Below, in pieces: positions 49,314 through 58,495 of a DNA stretch of 64,000 nucleotides. The stretch spans positions 248,001-312,000 of the forward strand of contig CAWBKD010000025.1 in NCBI GenBank assembly GCA_963789225.1, in the 5' to 3' direction. This DNA comes from Palsa-504 sp963789225. GTDB lineage: Bacteria > Actinomycetota > Actinomycetes > Streptosporangiales > Streptosporangiaceae. Below the pieces are notes generated by a model. The model was not told where the DNA came from. It saw only the letters and a list, made by a program, of their open reading frames with translations, and did no database searches. A program made the translations under genes and the position numbers. Every line of letters begins with the position of its first letter. Positions within the stretch are counted from its first letter, which is position 1.

Positions 49314-50074
49314 CCGAGCCGGACCAGACCGCGTACGACGGTGAGCATGACCTCAGCGGCATCGACCTCGGCCGGGTCTGGACCGGCGTGGCCGCCGAAG
49401 TCTGGCGGCGTCACCCGGGCCCGGTCGAGCGGATGGCCACGCGGGCGCTGCGCTCGCCCGGCCTGGCCCGCGCCCTGCTGACCACGCCGTCGCTGATGCT
49501 CCCGTGGCTAATCTCGACGGTGGTCGTCTTTGCCGTCGGCGGCCTCATCAACTTCACCGGCGGGCAGTCGCTCGTCTGGCTGCTTGGCCCAGGCATCGCC
49601 GCGGTCGGCATCGCGTACGCCTACGGCCCCGGCGCCGACCCGGCGTGGGAGCTGTCGTGCAGCATGCCGGTCAGCGAGCGGATGGTCCTGCTCGTCCGAG
49701 CGGTCAGTGTGTTCGCCGTCAACGCGCTCCTCGGCCTGGCGGTCAGCGCCATCACGTATGTAGGGACCTCGCCCGGCGCGCGGCCGGTCAACACGATCTC
49801 CGTCGCGATCACCGTGGCCTGGCTGCTGCCGATGACCGCGGTCTGCGCCCTCACCCTGGCCGTCGCGGTCGCCGCCAGGTCAGCGGCCGCGGGTGCGTCC
49901 GCCGGGGTCCTGGCCTGGATGGCCATGGTGTTCAGCGCCAGCTCGGTGAGCGGCCACTTCACCGCCGCCGTCACCGATAGCTCCACCTACCTGCCGTACC
50001 TGGCCGTGGCGGCCTGCGCGACGGCCGCCGTTGGCTACGCCACCCGAACGCAACGAGGGACTTATGAATATTGA
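49310..50074 (+). CDS. Multi-pass membrane protein in the sigma-ABC operon
   Basis: 254 residues: a cytoplasmic N-terminus of about 60 residues, then six hydrophobic segments (about 62-82, 86-104, 127-148, 160-180, 184-205, 222-236). No recognised family; the position between sigma factor and ATPase suggests an ABC-2-type permease or a membrane anti-sigma. ATG overlaps the sigma stop, and its own 3' end overlaps the ATPase start by 11 bases. Confidence 0.7.
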   Translation: MTEPDQTAYDGEHDLSGIDLGRVWTGVAAEVWRRHPGPVERMATRALRSPGLARALLTTPSLMLPWLISTVVVFAVGGLINFTGGQSLVWLLGPGIAAVGIAYAYGPGADPAWELSCSMPVSERMVLLVRAVSVFAVNALLGLAVSAITYVGTSPGARPVNTISVAITVAWLLPMTAVCALTLAVAVAARSAAAGASAGVLAWMAMVFSASSVSGHFTAAVTDSSTYLPYLAVAACATAAVGYATRTQRGTYEY

Positions 50075-50822
50075 GCTGACGAACGTCACCCGGTCGTTCG
50101 GGAGGAATACGGCCGTCGACGGCGTGAGCCTGGAAGCCGGCCCCGGCGTCTTTGGCCTGCTGGGGCCGAACGGGGCGGGCAAGACCTCGCTCCTGCGCAT
50201 GATCGGCACCGTCCTGCCGCCTTCATCCGGCGAGATCCGGCTCCTGGACCGGGACCCGAAGAGCGCCGCGCAGCGGCGTGAGATCCGCCGCCGCCTCGGC
50301 TACCTCCCGCAGAACCTGGGCTACTACCCGGCGTTTACCGTCGTGGAGTTCGTCGAGTACTTCGCGCTGCTGAAGGATATGCCGCCGGCGCGCGTGCCCA
50401 ATGCGGTGGCGACCGCAGTCGAGCGGGTTGACCTCGGCGCCCTGGCCAGGGCGCGGCTGCGCACGCTGTCCGGCGGCATGCTGCGCCGGGTCGGCATCGC
50501 GCAGGCGATCGTGAACGACCCGGACCTGCTGCTGCTCGACGAGCCGACCGCTGGGCTCGACCCCGAGCAGCGGGTCGGCTTCCGCGCACTGCTGCGCGAC
50601 CTTGGCCAGACCGCCACTGTCATGGTGTCCACGCACCTGGTCGAGGACGTGGGCGCGGCCTGCTCGGAGGTGGCGCTGATGGACGCCGGGCGCATCGTCT
50701 TCCGCGGCACCCCGGCGGAGCTCGTGGCGCGCGGCGAGGGCCACGCACTGGGCGACGCCCCGATAGAGCGCGGCTACAGCGCCGTCTTGCAGGCCGCTCG
50801 CCAGGGCGGGGTGGCCGCGTGA
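50064..50822 (+). CDS. ABC transporter ATP-binding protein (exporter type)
   Basis: 252 residues: Walker A LLGPNGAGKTS, Q-loop GYLPQNLGYYPAF, signature LSGGMLRR, Walker B LLLLDEPTAGLDP, switch His in VSTHLVEDV. This is the ABC-2 exporter subfamily (CcmA/NatA-like). ATG 50064 has GAGGGA upstream; the frame is open to 50031 but that start has no site. Overlaps both neighbours, so it is translated with the two permease genes. Confidence 0.92.
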   Translation: MNIELTNVTRSFGRNTAVDGVSLEAGPGVFGLLGPNGAGKTSLLRMIGTVLPPSSGEIRLLDRDPKSAAQRREIRRRLGYLPQNLGYYPAFTVVEFVEYFALLKDMPPARVPNAVATAVERVDLGALARARLRTLSGGMLRRVGIAQAIVNDPDLLLLDEPTAGLDPEQRVGFRALLRDLGQTATVMVSTHLVEDVGAACSEVALMDAGRIVFRGTPAELVARGEGHALGDAPIERGYSAVLQAARQGGVAA

Positions 50823-52351
50823 CCGCGACGGTCGCCGAAGGGGCACGACCGGGCTGGTGGCGCCCGTCGCCGCTGGTCGCCCGCATCGTCCGCATGGAGC
50901 TCAGGCACAGTTCCTTCGTCTGGGGCCTGCCGTTGCTGGCGGTCCTGTTCGTCTTTGACCCGTTCCGTACCGCCTCCGCCTACCCCGATCTGTGGCCCCT
51001 GCGCGCGACCGTCGTCCTCAACAAGTTCTGGCCCGACTGCGTGCCCTTCGCCGCCGGCTTCTCCGCGTGGGCCGGGTCGCGAGAGGGCCGTCGGCGCGTC
51101 TATGACCTGCTCGGGACCACCGCCAGGCCCGCCTGGACGCGGCAGCTGTGCTCATTCGCGGGCACCCTCGCCTGGGTGCTCGCCGCGTTCTTGGCCGGGG
51201 CGGCCGCGGTGTACGTGAAGACGGCGACGCAGGCGACCTGGGGCGGGCCGCCGATCTGGCCGGTGGTGGCAGGCGCCGTGGCGCTGACCGCCGTCTCCGC
51301 TCTCGCGTTCACCCTGGGAGCGCTGTTCCCCGGCCGGTTCACCGCCCCGATCGTCGCGGTCGCCATCATGGTGGTCGTACTGGAGGCGTTCCGCGAGGCG
51401 GTCAGCATGAGCGGCGGCCCGATCAGCGTCCTGTCACCGGCCGGCGCCGTGCCGCCCAACGACTGGGGCATCTTCTACCCGGTGGCGCCGGACGTGTCGA
51501 TCGTCCAGGTCATCTTCTTCGGCGGGGCGGCCCTCGGGGCGATCGGCCTGCTCGGGCTATCCCCGCGGACCGGGGGCGTCGGGTGGCGGGGGGCCGTCGC
51601 CGCTACGAGCGCCGGCGGGGCGCGGCTGCGCACGGTGGCGACCGCCGTCTTCGCGGCCGGCGCGGCCCTGGCCGTGGTCGGGTTCGGGCTGGCCGGGACC
51701 GCACAGGGGCCGGTCCTCGGTGGCACCGAGATCCCCCTCCTGCACGGCTCCGCCCCCGAACGCCCGATCCCGTACACCCCGGTCTGCGGCGGAAGCGCAT
51801 CGTTCCCTGTCTGCCTGCACCCGGCCTACCGGAGCTACCTGGGCCGGGCCGTGACGTCGTTTGACCTGGTCATGTCCGAGCTCGCCGGGCTCCCTGGCGC
51901 GCCGGTCCGGGCCACCGAGGTCGCAGACCGGACGCTGCCCGCGATCGTCTTCGACCAGGGAAGCGACGGCGTCGTGGCTGGCACGCCGCCTGTCTACGAG
52001 TTCACCATGGATAACGCCCTCGCCCTGATACCAGACCCGGCCCTCTTCCAGGATGGCTTCGAGCAGGACGTCGCGCACCTGGTCATCGTGGGGGCAGTCG
52101 GCCGGATGGTCCCGGTGCCGGGCGGCGGCGATACGTACCAGCCGGACACCGGCGACCCGGCGCAGCAGGCCGTCCTGAACGGACTGCTGAAGGCGATCGG
52201 CTCGCAGCCGTACCCGGGCAACCCGTCGGCGCAGATCGCCGCCGCCGCGGCCCGGTTCGCGGCGCTGCCGGCCGGGACGCGGCACGCGTGGCTGGTCGCG
52301 AACCTGGCGGCGCTCAGGGCCGGCCACCTCACCCTGTCGCAGGTCCTGTGA
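50819..52351 (+). CDS. Large ABC-2-type permease with extracytoplasmic domain
   Basis: 510 residues. About seven to eight membrane helices in the first 320 residues, then a soluble C-terminal part (about 340-510) starting near CGGSASFPVCLHPAYRSYL, where two Cys may form a disulfide outside. GTG overlaps the ATPase stop as GTGA. Substrate unknown; large exporter permeases with exposed domains often handle lipids, peptides or antibiotics (inference). Confidence 0.75.
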   Translation: MTATVAEGARPGWWRPSPLVARIVRMELRHSSFVWGLPLLAVLFVFDPFRTASAYPDLWPLRATVVLNKFWPDCVPFAAGFSAWAGSREGRRRVYDLLGTTARPAWTRQLCSFAGTLAWVLAAFLAGAAAVYVKTATQATWGGPPIWPVVAGAVALTAVSALAFTLGALFPGRFTAPIVAVAIMVVVLEAFREAVSMSGGPISVLSPAGAVPPNDWGIFYPVAPDVSIVQVIFFGGAALGAIGLLGLSPRTGGVGWRGAVAATSAGGARLRTVATAVFAAGAALAVVGFGLAGTAQGPVLGGTEIPLLHGSAPERPIPYTPVCGGSASFPVCLHPAYRSYLGRAVTSFDLVMSELAGLPGAPVRATEVADRTLPAIVFDQGSDGVVAGTPPVYEFTMDNALALIPDPALFQDGFEQDVAHLVIVGAVGRMVPVPGGGDTYQPDTGDPAQQAVLNGLLKAIGSQPYPGNPSAQIAAAAARFAALPAGTRHAWLVANLAALRAGHLTLSQVL

Positions 52352-53043
52352 GCGCCGCCGACTCCGCGAGCGTCACCCGGGCCCGCCACGTGGCCCCGCC
52401 GGCGGCCGGTTCGGCCTGGCTGGCCGCCGCGCACCTGATCTGGCTGCACCTGCGCAGCCGTCAGGTCCCGGCCGCCCTGGTGGCGCTGGCCGGCTGCGCC
52501 GTAGTCCTGTGGTCGGCGCTGACGTACCACTGGTGGCACGGGGCCAGCCAGGCTGCGACGGAGGTTCCGATGCTCATCGAGGGCTGCGCGGCCGCCATCA
52601 TCGCGGTCACCGCGCACAACCCGTTCGGCGAGCCAGAGCGGGCGACCGGCCGCTGGCTGCCGTTTCTGCGGCTCGGGACGGCGCTCGTACTCTGCGGGGC
52701 CGCCATCGGGCTGCTGGCCCTCGCCGCGGCGGCCGCGTACCACCTGCCGACCAGCGTCTACCTCGGCACCGGCATTCTCGGAGTCGCGGAGAACGTCATG
52801 GGCTTCGCCGGGGTCGGGCTCCTCGTCTCGCTCGGCACCGGCGGGCTGCTGGCGTGGACCGGGCCGCTCGGCTACATGGCCATCTGCCAGTTCGCGCTGG
52901 TCGCCAACTATTCCGAGCCGCTGACCTGGGCGGCCCGCCCGGCGACCGACAGGGGCGGCTGGATCACCGCCATGGTCGTCTTCGCGATCGGCCTGGCCGC
53001 GTTCGCCATCCGGGGCCCGCGCGTCCGCCCGTCGGGTGAATGA
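52348..53043 (+). CDS. Second permease-like membrane protein of the sigma-ABC operon
   Basis: 231 residues with about six hydrophobic segments (for example AALVALAGCAVVLWSAL, ALVLCGAAIGLLALAAAAAY, ITAMVVFAIGLAAFAI). No family recognised. GTG overlaps the preceding stop as GTGA. Last gene of the five-gene operon. Confidence 0.7.
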   Translation: MSAADSASVTRARHVAPPAAGSAWLAAAHLIWLHLRSRQVPAALVALAGCAVVLWSALTYHWWHGASQAATEVPMLIEGCAAAIIAVTAHNPFGEPERATGRWLPFLRLGTALVLCGAAIGLLALAAAAAYHLPTSVYLGTGILGVAENVMGFAGVGLLVSLGTGGLLAWTGPLGYMAICQFALVANYSEPLTWAARPATDRGGWITAMVVFAIGLAAFAIRGPRVRPSGE

Positions 53044-53506
53044 CTGGCGCGCGGCGCGCCGGCCTCTCGCAGGCGTCAGGCGCCCGCGGCGATCCTGAAT
53101 GCGGAGACCACCGGGGAGAGGTAATCGAGCGCTTCCTTGGGGTCCTGCGGTATCGGCAGGAAGGAACCCACGGTGGTAGGCGTCGTAAACGGGCTTAGAG
53201 GCGAAGGCGAAAGGTCGGTCACCCCGTCCACCAGGCCCTGGAACCTGCCTACGTGTCGGTGTGGGTCAGCCGGGGCAACTGAACCACGCATCCCCAGCAC
53301 CGCCGTAGGGGCGCTCCGCGGCCTCGATCCCGGCCTTGAGTGAGCACGGCAGGCACCGATCGGGGCCCTCTGGGGGCGCGCATCGAGGGCGGCGGCAGTG
53401 GGTGTGGTGAACGCAGTTGCGGGTGGTGCGGTCCCGCCGCACGACACGCCGGGCATCCGCCGGATGACCGCCGAAATGTCGGTGGCGTCTGCTGGAATCG
53501 CTTGTG
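53044..53506. other. 463-bp region without a confident gene
   Basis: Between the sigma-ABC operon and the helicase gene. On the minus strand 53076-53252 keeps an open, plausible 3' coding end (product ending QDPKEALDYLSPVVSAFRIAAGA-like text) without a recognisable start, domain or ribosome site, possibly the remnant of a deleted gene. The rest shows nothing I can assign. Confidence 0.35.
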
Positions 53507-56500
53507 ATGGAGCATTCCCGCGCACCTGCGTACCGCCTCGTCCGCCGGCCGTTGCCGGCGGGTTCGGCGCCGCGCCTGGACGAGGCCCAGCAGCAGGTGG
53601 TCGACCACGCCGGCGGTCCCCTGCTGGTGCTGGCGGGCCCCGGCACCGGCAAGACGACCACGATCGTGGCCGCTGTGGCGGACCGGATCGAGCGGCGGGG
53701 TATCGACCCTGAGCGTGTGCTGGTCCTGACCTTCAGCCGCAAGGCCGCGGCCGAGCTCCGCGAGCGCATCACCGCGCGGCTGCGCCGCACCACCCGCGAG
53801 CCGCTGGCCATGACCTTCCACAGCTACGCCTATGCACTGGCCCGCCGGGAGTTCGTGCTCGCGGGCGACGAGCCGCCGCGGCTGCTTTCCGCGCCCGAGC
53901 AGCTGCTCGAGGTGCGCCGGATGCTGCGCGGCGAGGCCCAGGACGGCGGGGTCCGCTGGCCGGTCAGGCTCCGCCCGGCCCTGGCCACCAGGGGCTTCGC
54001 CGAGGAGGTGCGCGACCTGTTGCTACGCGCCGCCGAGCGCGGCCTGGACGGCCGGGGGCTGCGCCAGCTTGGCCTGCAGCGCGGCCGCGACGACTGGGTA
54101 GCGGCCGGCGCGTTCTTCGACAGGTACGCGGCCCGCTTCGACCTCGCGCCGGTCCCCGCCTACGACTACGCCGAGATCGTCAGGATCGCCGCCGCCCTGC
54201 TCAGCCGGGAGGAGACCAGGCAGCGCGAGCGCGGCGCCTACGACGTGGTGTTCGTCGACGAATACCAGGACAGCGACCCGGCGCAGGAGTCGCTGCTGCT
54301 CGCGCTGGCCGGCGACGGCCGCGAGCTGATCGCGGTCGGCGACCCTGACCAGTCCATCTACGCGTTCCGCGGCGCCGACGTGCGCGCCCTGACCGAGTTC
54401 CCCGAGCGGTTCCGCACCGCGGCCGGGGAGTACGCCCCCGTGGTGGCCCTGCGCACCTGCCGCCGCAGCGGCCCGGTCCTGCTTGCCGCCTCCCGCCGGG
54501 TCGCGCGCCGGCTGCCGCGCACGCCCGCCGCGTCGGCCTCGCCGGCCGGCCATCGTGACCTGATCCCCGGACCCGGGGTGCCGGCCGGCGAGGTCCGCAT
54601 CCTCGTCGCGGACAGCTCGACCCAGGAGGCCGCGCTGGTCGCCGACACGCTGCGGCGGGCCCACCTGGCCGACGGCGTGCCCTGGTCGTCGATGGCGGTC
54701 CTGGTCCGCTCCGCGGCCCGGCAGGTGCCGCTGCTGCGGCGGGCGCTGACGGCCGCCGCAGTCCCGGTCACCGTGGCCGGCGACGACCTGCCGCTCGCGG
54801 ACGAACCCGGCACGCGGCCGCTGCTCATGCTGCTCCGCTGCGCGCTGCGCCCGTCCGTGCTGGACGATCAGATCGCCGCCGAGCTGCTCTGCGGCCCGCT
54901 CGGCGCCACCGACGCCCTCGGCCTGCGCCGCCTGCGCCGGGCCCTCGGGCTGCTGGCGGACGCCGCGGGCGACCGGGACCGGACCGGTGACCTGATCGCG
55001 GGCGCCCTGCTCGACCCGCGGGACCTGATCGGGGTCCCTGACGGCGTGGCGGGGCCGGCCAGGCGGGTGGCGGGGCTGCTCGCCGTGGCCAGGGACGCCA
55101 TCACCGACGGCGGCAACGCCGAGGACGTGCTGTGGGCGATCTGGGCGGCCTCGGGGCTCGCCGAGCAGTGGCAGCGGGCGTCGGCGGCGGGCGGCCCCGC
55201 TGGCGCGGCCGCGGACCGCGACCTGGACGCCGTGCTCGCGCTGTTCGACAAGGCCGCGCACTTCACCGAGACGATGCCGCCTGGTTCGCCCGGCCTGTTC
55301 GCGGACAGCCTGGCCGGGCAGGAGATCGTCGGCGACACCCTGGCCGAGCGCGCGGCCCGCGACGACTGCGTCCGAGTCCTGACCGCCCACCGCTCCAAGG
55401 GCCTGGAGTGGGACGTCGTAGTGGTCGCGGGCGTCCAGGAGGAGACCTGGCCCGACCTGCGGCTGCGCGGCTCCCTGCTCGGGGCGGACGAGCTCGCGGA
55501 GGCCGCCAGGCCCGGTGAGTGGGGCGACGGCCAGGGCGCGGACGTGGACGCCGCCATGCTGTCGGCGAAGCTGCTCGCGGAGGAACGCCGGCTGTTCTAC
55601 GTCGCGGCCACCAGGGCGCGCCGACGGCTCGTCGTCACCGCTGCGGGCGGCGAGGACACCGACCAGCGGCCGTCCAGGTTCCTCACCGAGCTGGCGGGCG
55701 ACGACATACCGATCGAGCGGGTCACCGGCGGCGGGGCGCACCGCTGGCTATCCCTGCCCGCACTGGTCGCCGACCTGCGCCGGGCCGCCGCCGACACCGC
55801 CACGCCGCCGGCCGTCCGCCAGGCGGCGGCGGCGCAGCTAGCCAGGCTGGCCGCCGCCGGGGTCCGCGCGGCCCACCCGCGGGAGTGGTACGCGCTGACC
55901 GAGCTGTCCGAGGCGGGCCCGATCGTGGCGGGCGGGGAGGCCGTCCGGCTGTCCCCGTCCCAGGTCGAGTCGTTCACCCGGTGCGGCCTGCGCTGGCTAC
56001 TCGAGGCTGCGGTCGGCGCGGGCCGGTCGGACGTGCTGCGTCACCTGGGCACGGTCATCCACGCCGCCGCCGTGCTGGCCGCGTCCGGCGCCACCGAGCA
56101 GGCCGTGGCCGACCGGATCGACGAGATCTGGCACCACCTGGACTTCGGCAGCGCCTGGTACAGCGCCAAGCAGCGGGCGCTGGCCGAGCGGATGGTCCGC
56201 AGGTTCCTCGACTGGCACGCCGCCAACCCGCGCGAGCTCGTCGAGGTGGAACAGGGGTTCAAGGTCCGGATCGGCCAGGTGGAGATCACGGGCAAGGTGG
56301 ACAGGCTGGAGCGCGATCCGGAGGGCCGCGCGGTCGTCGTCGACCTGAAGACCGGCGCCAGCGCACCCCGGGAGGACGAGCTCGCCCGCCATCCGCAGCT
56401 GGGCGTGTACCAGCTCGCCGTCCTGCTCGGCGCGTTCGAGCAGCTCGGCCTGGCCGAGCCGGGCGGGGCGGAACTGGTCCAGGTCGGCAAGGCGGCGGGC

Positions 56501-56701
56501 GTGACGATGCGGGCCAAGGTGCAGCGGCAGGACGCGCTGGCCGACGACGCGGATCCCGCCTGGGCCAAGGACCTGGTGGAGACCGTGGCGGCCGGGATGG
56601 CCGGGCCCGTCTTCCGGGCCCGGGTGAATCCCGGCTGCCGCACCTGCCCCGTCGCCTCCTGCTGCCCGGTCCACCCCGACGGCGAGCAGGTAACTAGCTG
56701 A
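53507..56701 (+). CDS. UvrD-like helicase fused to RecB-type nuclease with Fe-S cysteines (AdnA-like)
   Basis: 1064 residues. SF1 helicase motifs: Walker A GPGTGKTT (44-51), VFVDEYQDSDPAQ, GDPDQSIYAFRGAD, HRSKGLEWDVVVV and FYVAATRARRRL. The C-terminal RecB-like nuclease has VEITGKVDRLERDP, DLKTGA and QLGVYQLA, with Fe-S cysteines in FTRCGLRW and CRTCPVASCCP. This is the architecture of AdnA/AdnB, which resect double-strand breaks in actinobacteria as a heterodimer. AdnB should lie directly next door but is absent on both sides. ATG 53507 is preferred over GTG 53504. Confidence 0.88.
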   Translation: MEHSRAPAYRLVRRPLPAGSAPRLDEAQQQVVDHAGGPLLVLAGPGTGKTTTIVAAVADRIERRGIDPERVLVLTFSRKAAAELRERITARLRRTTREPLAMTFHSYAYALARREFVLAGDEPPRLLSAPEQLLEVRRMLRGEAQDGGVRWPVRLRPALATRGFAEEVRDLLLRAAERGLDGRGLRQLGLQRGRDDWVAAGAFFDRYAARFDLAPVPAYDYAEIVRIAAALLSREETRQRERGAYDVVFVDEYQDSDPAQESLLLALAGDGRELIAVGDPDQSIYAFRGADVRALTEFPERFRTAAGEYAPVVALRTCRRSGPVLLAASRRVARRLPRTPAASASPAGHRDLIPGPGVPAGEVRILVADSSTQEAALVADTLRRAHLADGVPWSSMAVLVRSAARQVPLLRRALTAAAVPVTVAGDDLPLADEPGTRPLLMLLRCALRPSVLDDQIAAELLCGPLGATDALGLRRLRRALGLLADAAGDRDRTGDLIAGALLDPRDLIGVPDGVAGPARRVAGLLAVARDAITDGGNAEDVLWAIWAASGLAEQWQRASAAGGPAGAAADRDLDAVLALFDKAAHFTETMPPGSPGLFADSLAGQEIVGDTLAERAARDDCVRVLTAHRSKGLEWDVVVVAGVQEETWPDLRLRGSLLGADELAEAARPGEWGDGQGADVDAAMLSAKLLAEERRLFYVAATRARRRLVVTAAGGEDTDQRPSRFLTELAGDDIPIERVTGGGAHRWLSLPALVADLRRAAADTATPPAVRQAAAAQLARLAAAGVRAAHPREWYALTELSEAGPIVAGGEAVRLSPSQVESFTRCGLRWLLEAAVGAGRSDVLRHLGTVIHAAAVLAASGATEQAVADRIDEIWHHLDFGSAWYSAKQRALAERMVRRFLDWHAANPRELVEVEQGFKVRIGQVEITGKVDRLERDPEGRAVVVDLKTGASAPREDELARHPQLGVYQLAVLLGAFEQLGLAEPGGAELVQVGKAAGVTMRAKVQRQDALADDADPAWAKDLVETVAAGMAGPVFRARVNPGCRTCPVASCCPVHPDGEQVTS

Positions 56702-58385
56702 CCGGCTCCGCCGCGGCGGCCTGCCCCGGGTCAGGCGCCGCGGGCTCGGGCGGTGCCGCCTCGGACCGGGCCGTCTCGGGCAGCGCGGCCAGCGCCTCGC
56801 GGGCCTCGTCCGCGACGGGCGGGGGCACGTCGTCCGCGGCCAGCACGTGCCGGAGCGCCCTGGCGTACGCGACGTCGTAGGCCTGGTCTTCTGGCACGGC
56901 GACGTCGGGCACCACGCCGGTGCCCTGCCAGTTCGTCCCGGTGACCGGGTTGATCGAGCGCGCGAACGGGATGCCGATGTGCACGGCCGGGCTGATCGGG
57001 AACGGGCGGGTCGGGTGGCCGCCGCCGCCCGTGGTCTCGCCGATCACCTCCGCGCGCCCCAGCGCCTGCAGGGTGTAGGCGAAGTCCTCACCGCCGGAGA
57101 AGGTGTGGCTGCTGGTCAGCACGAAGACCGGCTTGTCGACGTAGCGGGTGCCCGGCACGTAGGGCAGCGCCCAGAACTGCCTGGTCTCCCCGGTATCGGC
57201 GTGGAAGATGTCGTTCAGGTGCGTGGGGTGTTCCTCGAGCAGGTAGCTGCACCAGTAGACGACGCCCTCCGGCGCGCCGCCGCCGTTGTGCCGCAGGTCG
57301 ATGATGAGCGCGTAGGTCCCCGCGACCAGTTCCATCGCCGCGGTGATGGCCGGTCCGGCGTTGGCCGGGACGGGTACCCGGCGCACGTCCAGGTAGCCGA
57401 CGTTGCCGTCAAGCCGCTCGACCCGGCGGATGCCGAAGTTGTCCATCCGCCCCATCTTGCGCATCGCGAGCCGTCTGGTCTCGTGATCCCTCGGTTCGTC
57501 CCCGTCAGGGCCGTCGTGCCGACGCCTGGGGCCACGACCGCGGGGGCCGGGGCCAGGACCGCCAGGACCAGGACCCGGACCGCCAGGACCAGGACCCGGA
57601 CCGCCAGGACCAGGACCCGGACCGCCAGGACCGCCGGGGCCAGGACCGCCGGGGCCAGGACCGCCGGGGCCAGGACCGCCGGGGCCAGGACCGCCGGGGC
57701 CAGGACCGCCGGGGCCAGGACCGCCGGGGCCAGGACCGCCGGGGCCAGGACCGCCAGGACCAGGACCCGGACCGCCAGGGCCGGGGCCAGGACCGCCCGG
57801 GCCGTGGCGCATGGGGCCGCCGCCGAGCCGCACCCGCAGGTGCTTGTCGTCGGTGACTTCCTGCAGGTGGGTGGTGAGTAGCTCGGTGAGGGTGATCTCG
57901 TCCAGGTCGTCGTACTCGCCGGCCTCCAGCCGAGCCTCCACCGCGACGGCGGCCTGCTCGGCGAGCTCGGGGAACACGTAGTTGGCCCGGAGCAGCGTGA
58001 GGGCGGTGGTGACGATCTCACGCCCCGACATCTGCTCATCCGCCAGCGAACCGTCGTCCGGCATCGAGATCCGCGGCGTATCGGCGTCGGCGCCCTCGAA
58101 GGTGAACTCGAGCAGCTTGGCCGAGGGGAGCCGCAGCGATAGCTCGCGCCGCATGTTGTCCATCCCCGACTGGTGGGCCTGTGCCCACTCGGCCAGGGCT
58201 TGCTCGTACTCCGCGGGCGACCCAGGAGCCGGGATGAAGACCCGGACCAGGAGCTGTCCCCGCTCGATCGCAGGGTCGTCGCCGTACTGCAGGACCACCG
58301 CCCGCTCTACCGTTCCGACCCCGAAGCGATCACTGAGCTCGTGAGTAATGGCCCGTTCGATCCGATCCAAATCCGCCCGTTCCAC
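56694..58385 (-). CDS. S41 family (C-terminal processing/IRBP-like) peptidase with PGPGG linker
   Basis: 563 residues, no signal peptide visible. An N-terminal helical part, an N-terminal-domain stretch with GREIVTTALTLLRANYVFPELAEQAA, a Pro/Gly repeat (about residues 198-290), then the S41 core with RRVERLDGNVGYLDVRRV, ALIIDLRHNGGG and SSHTFSGGEDFAYTLQALGRAEVIGETTGGG, which contains the catalytic Ser. GTG 58385 has GGAGG four bases upstream. Its end overlaps the convergent helicase gene by eight bases. Confidence 0.88.
   Translation of the reverse strand: MERADLDRIERAITHELSDRFGVGTVERAVVLQYGDDPAIERGQLLVRVFIPAPGSPAEYEQALAEWAQAHQSGMDNMRRELSLRLPSAKLLEFTFEGADADTPRISMPDDGSLADEQMSGREIVTTALTLLRANYVFPELAEQAAVAVEARLEAGEYDDLDEITLTELLTTHLQEVTDDKHLRVRLGGGPMRHGPGGPGPGPGGPGPGPGGPGPGGPGPGGPGPGGPGPGGPGPGGPGPGGPGPGGPGPGGPGGPGPGPGGPGPGPGGPGPGPGGPGPGPRGRGPRRRHDGPDGDEPRDHETRRLAMRKMGRMDNFGIRRVERLDGNVGYLDVRRVPVPANAGPAITAAMELVAGTYALIIDLRHNGGGAPEGVVYWCSYLLEEHPTHLNDIFHADTGETRQFWALPYVPGTRYVDKPVFVLTSSHTFSGGEDFAYTLQALGRAEVIGETTGGGGHPTRPFPISPAVHIGIPFARSINPVTGTNWQGTGVVPDVAVPEDQAYDVAYARALRHVLAADDVPPPVADEAREALAALPETARSEAAPPEPAAPDPGQAAAAEPVS
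57541..57800. repeat. Pro/Gly tandem repeat in the S41 peptidase gene
   Basis: Two unit types alternate: about three 21-bp units with CCAGGACCAGGACC and about eight identical 15-bp units CCGCCGGGGCCAGGA, giving PGPGG blocks on the minus strand. In frame throughout. Not CRISPR: there are no spacers. Confidence 0.93.
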
Positions 58386-58495
58386 GGCGCCTCCGTTTCC
58401 GTGTCACTGTCTCAACGCCGGCCTTTGCGGGCCAGTTCCCGTCGGCCGTGACGGGCCTGGCGCGCTGATGTGGCCAGGGCGTAAGGTCTGGGGTC

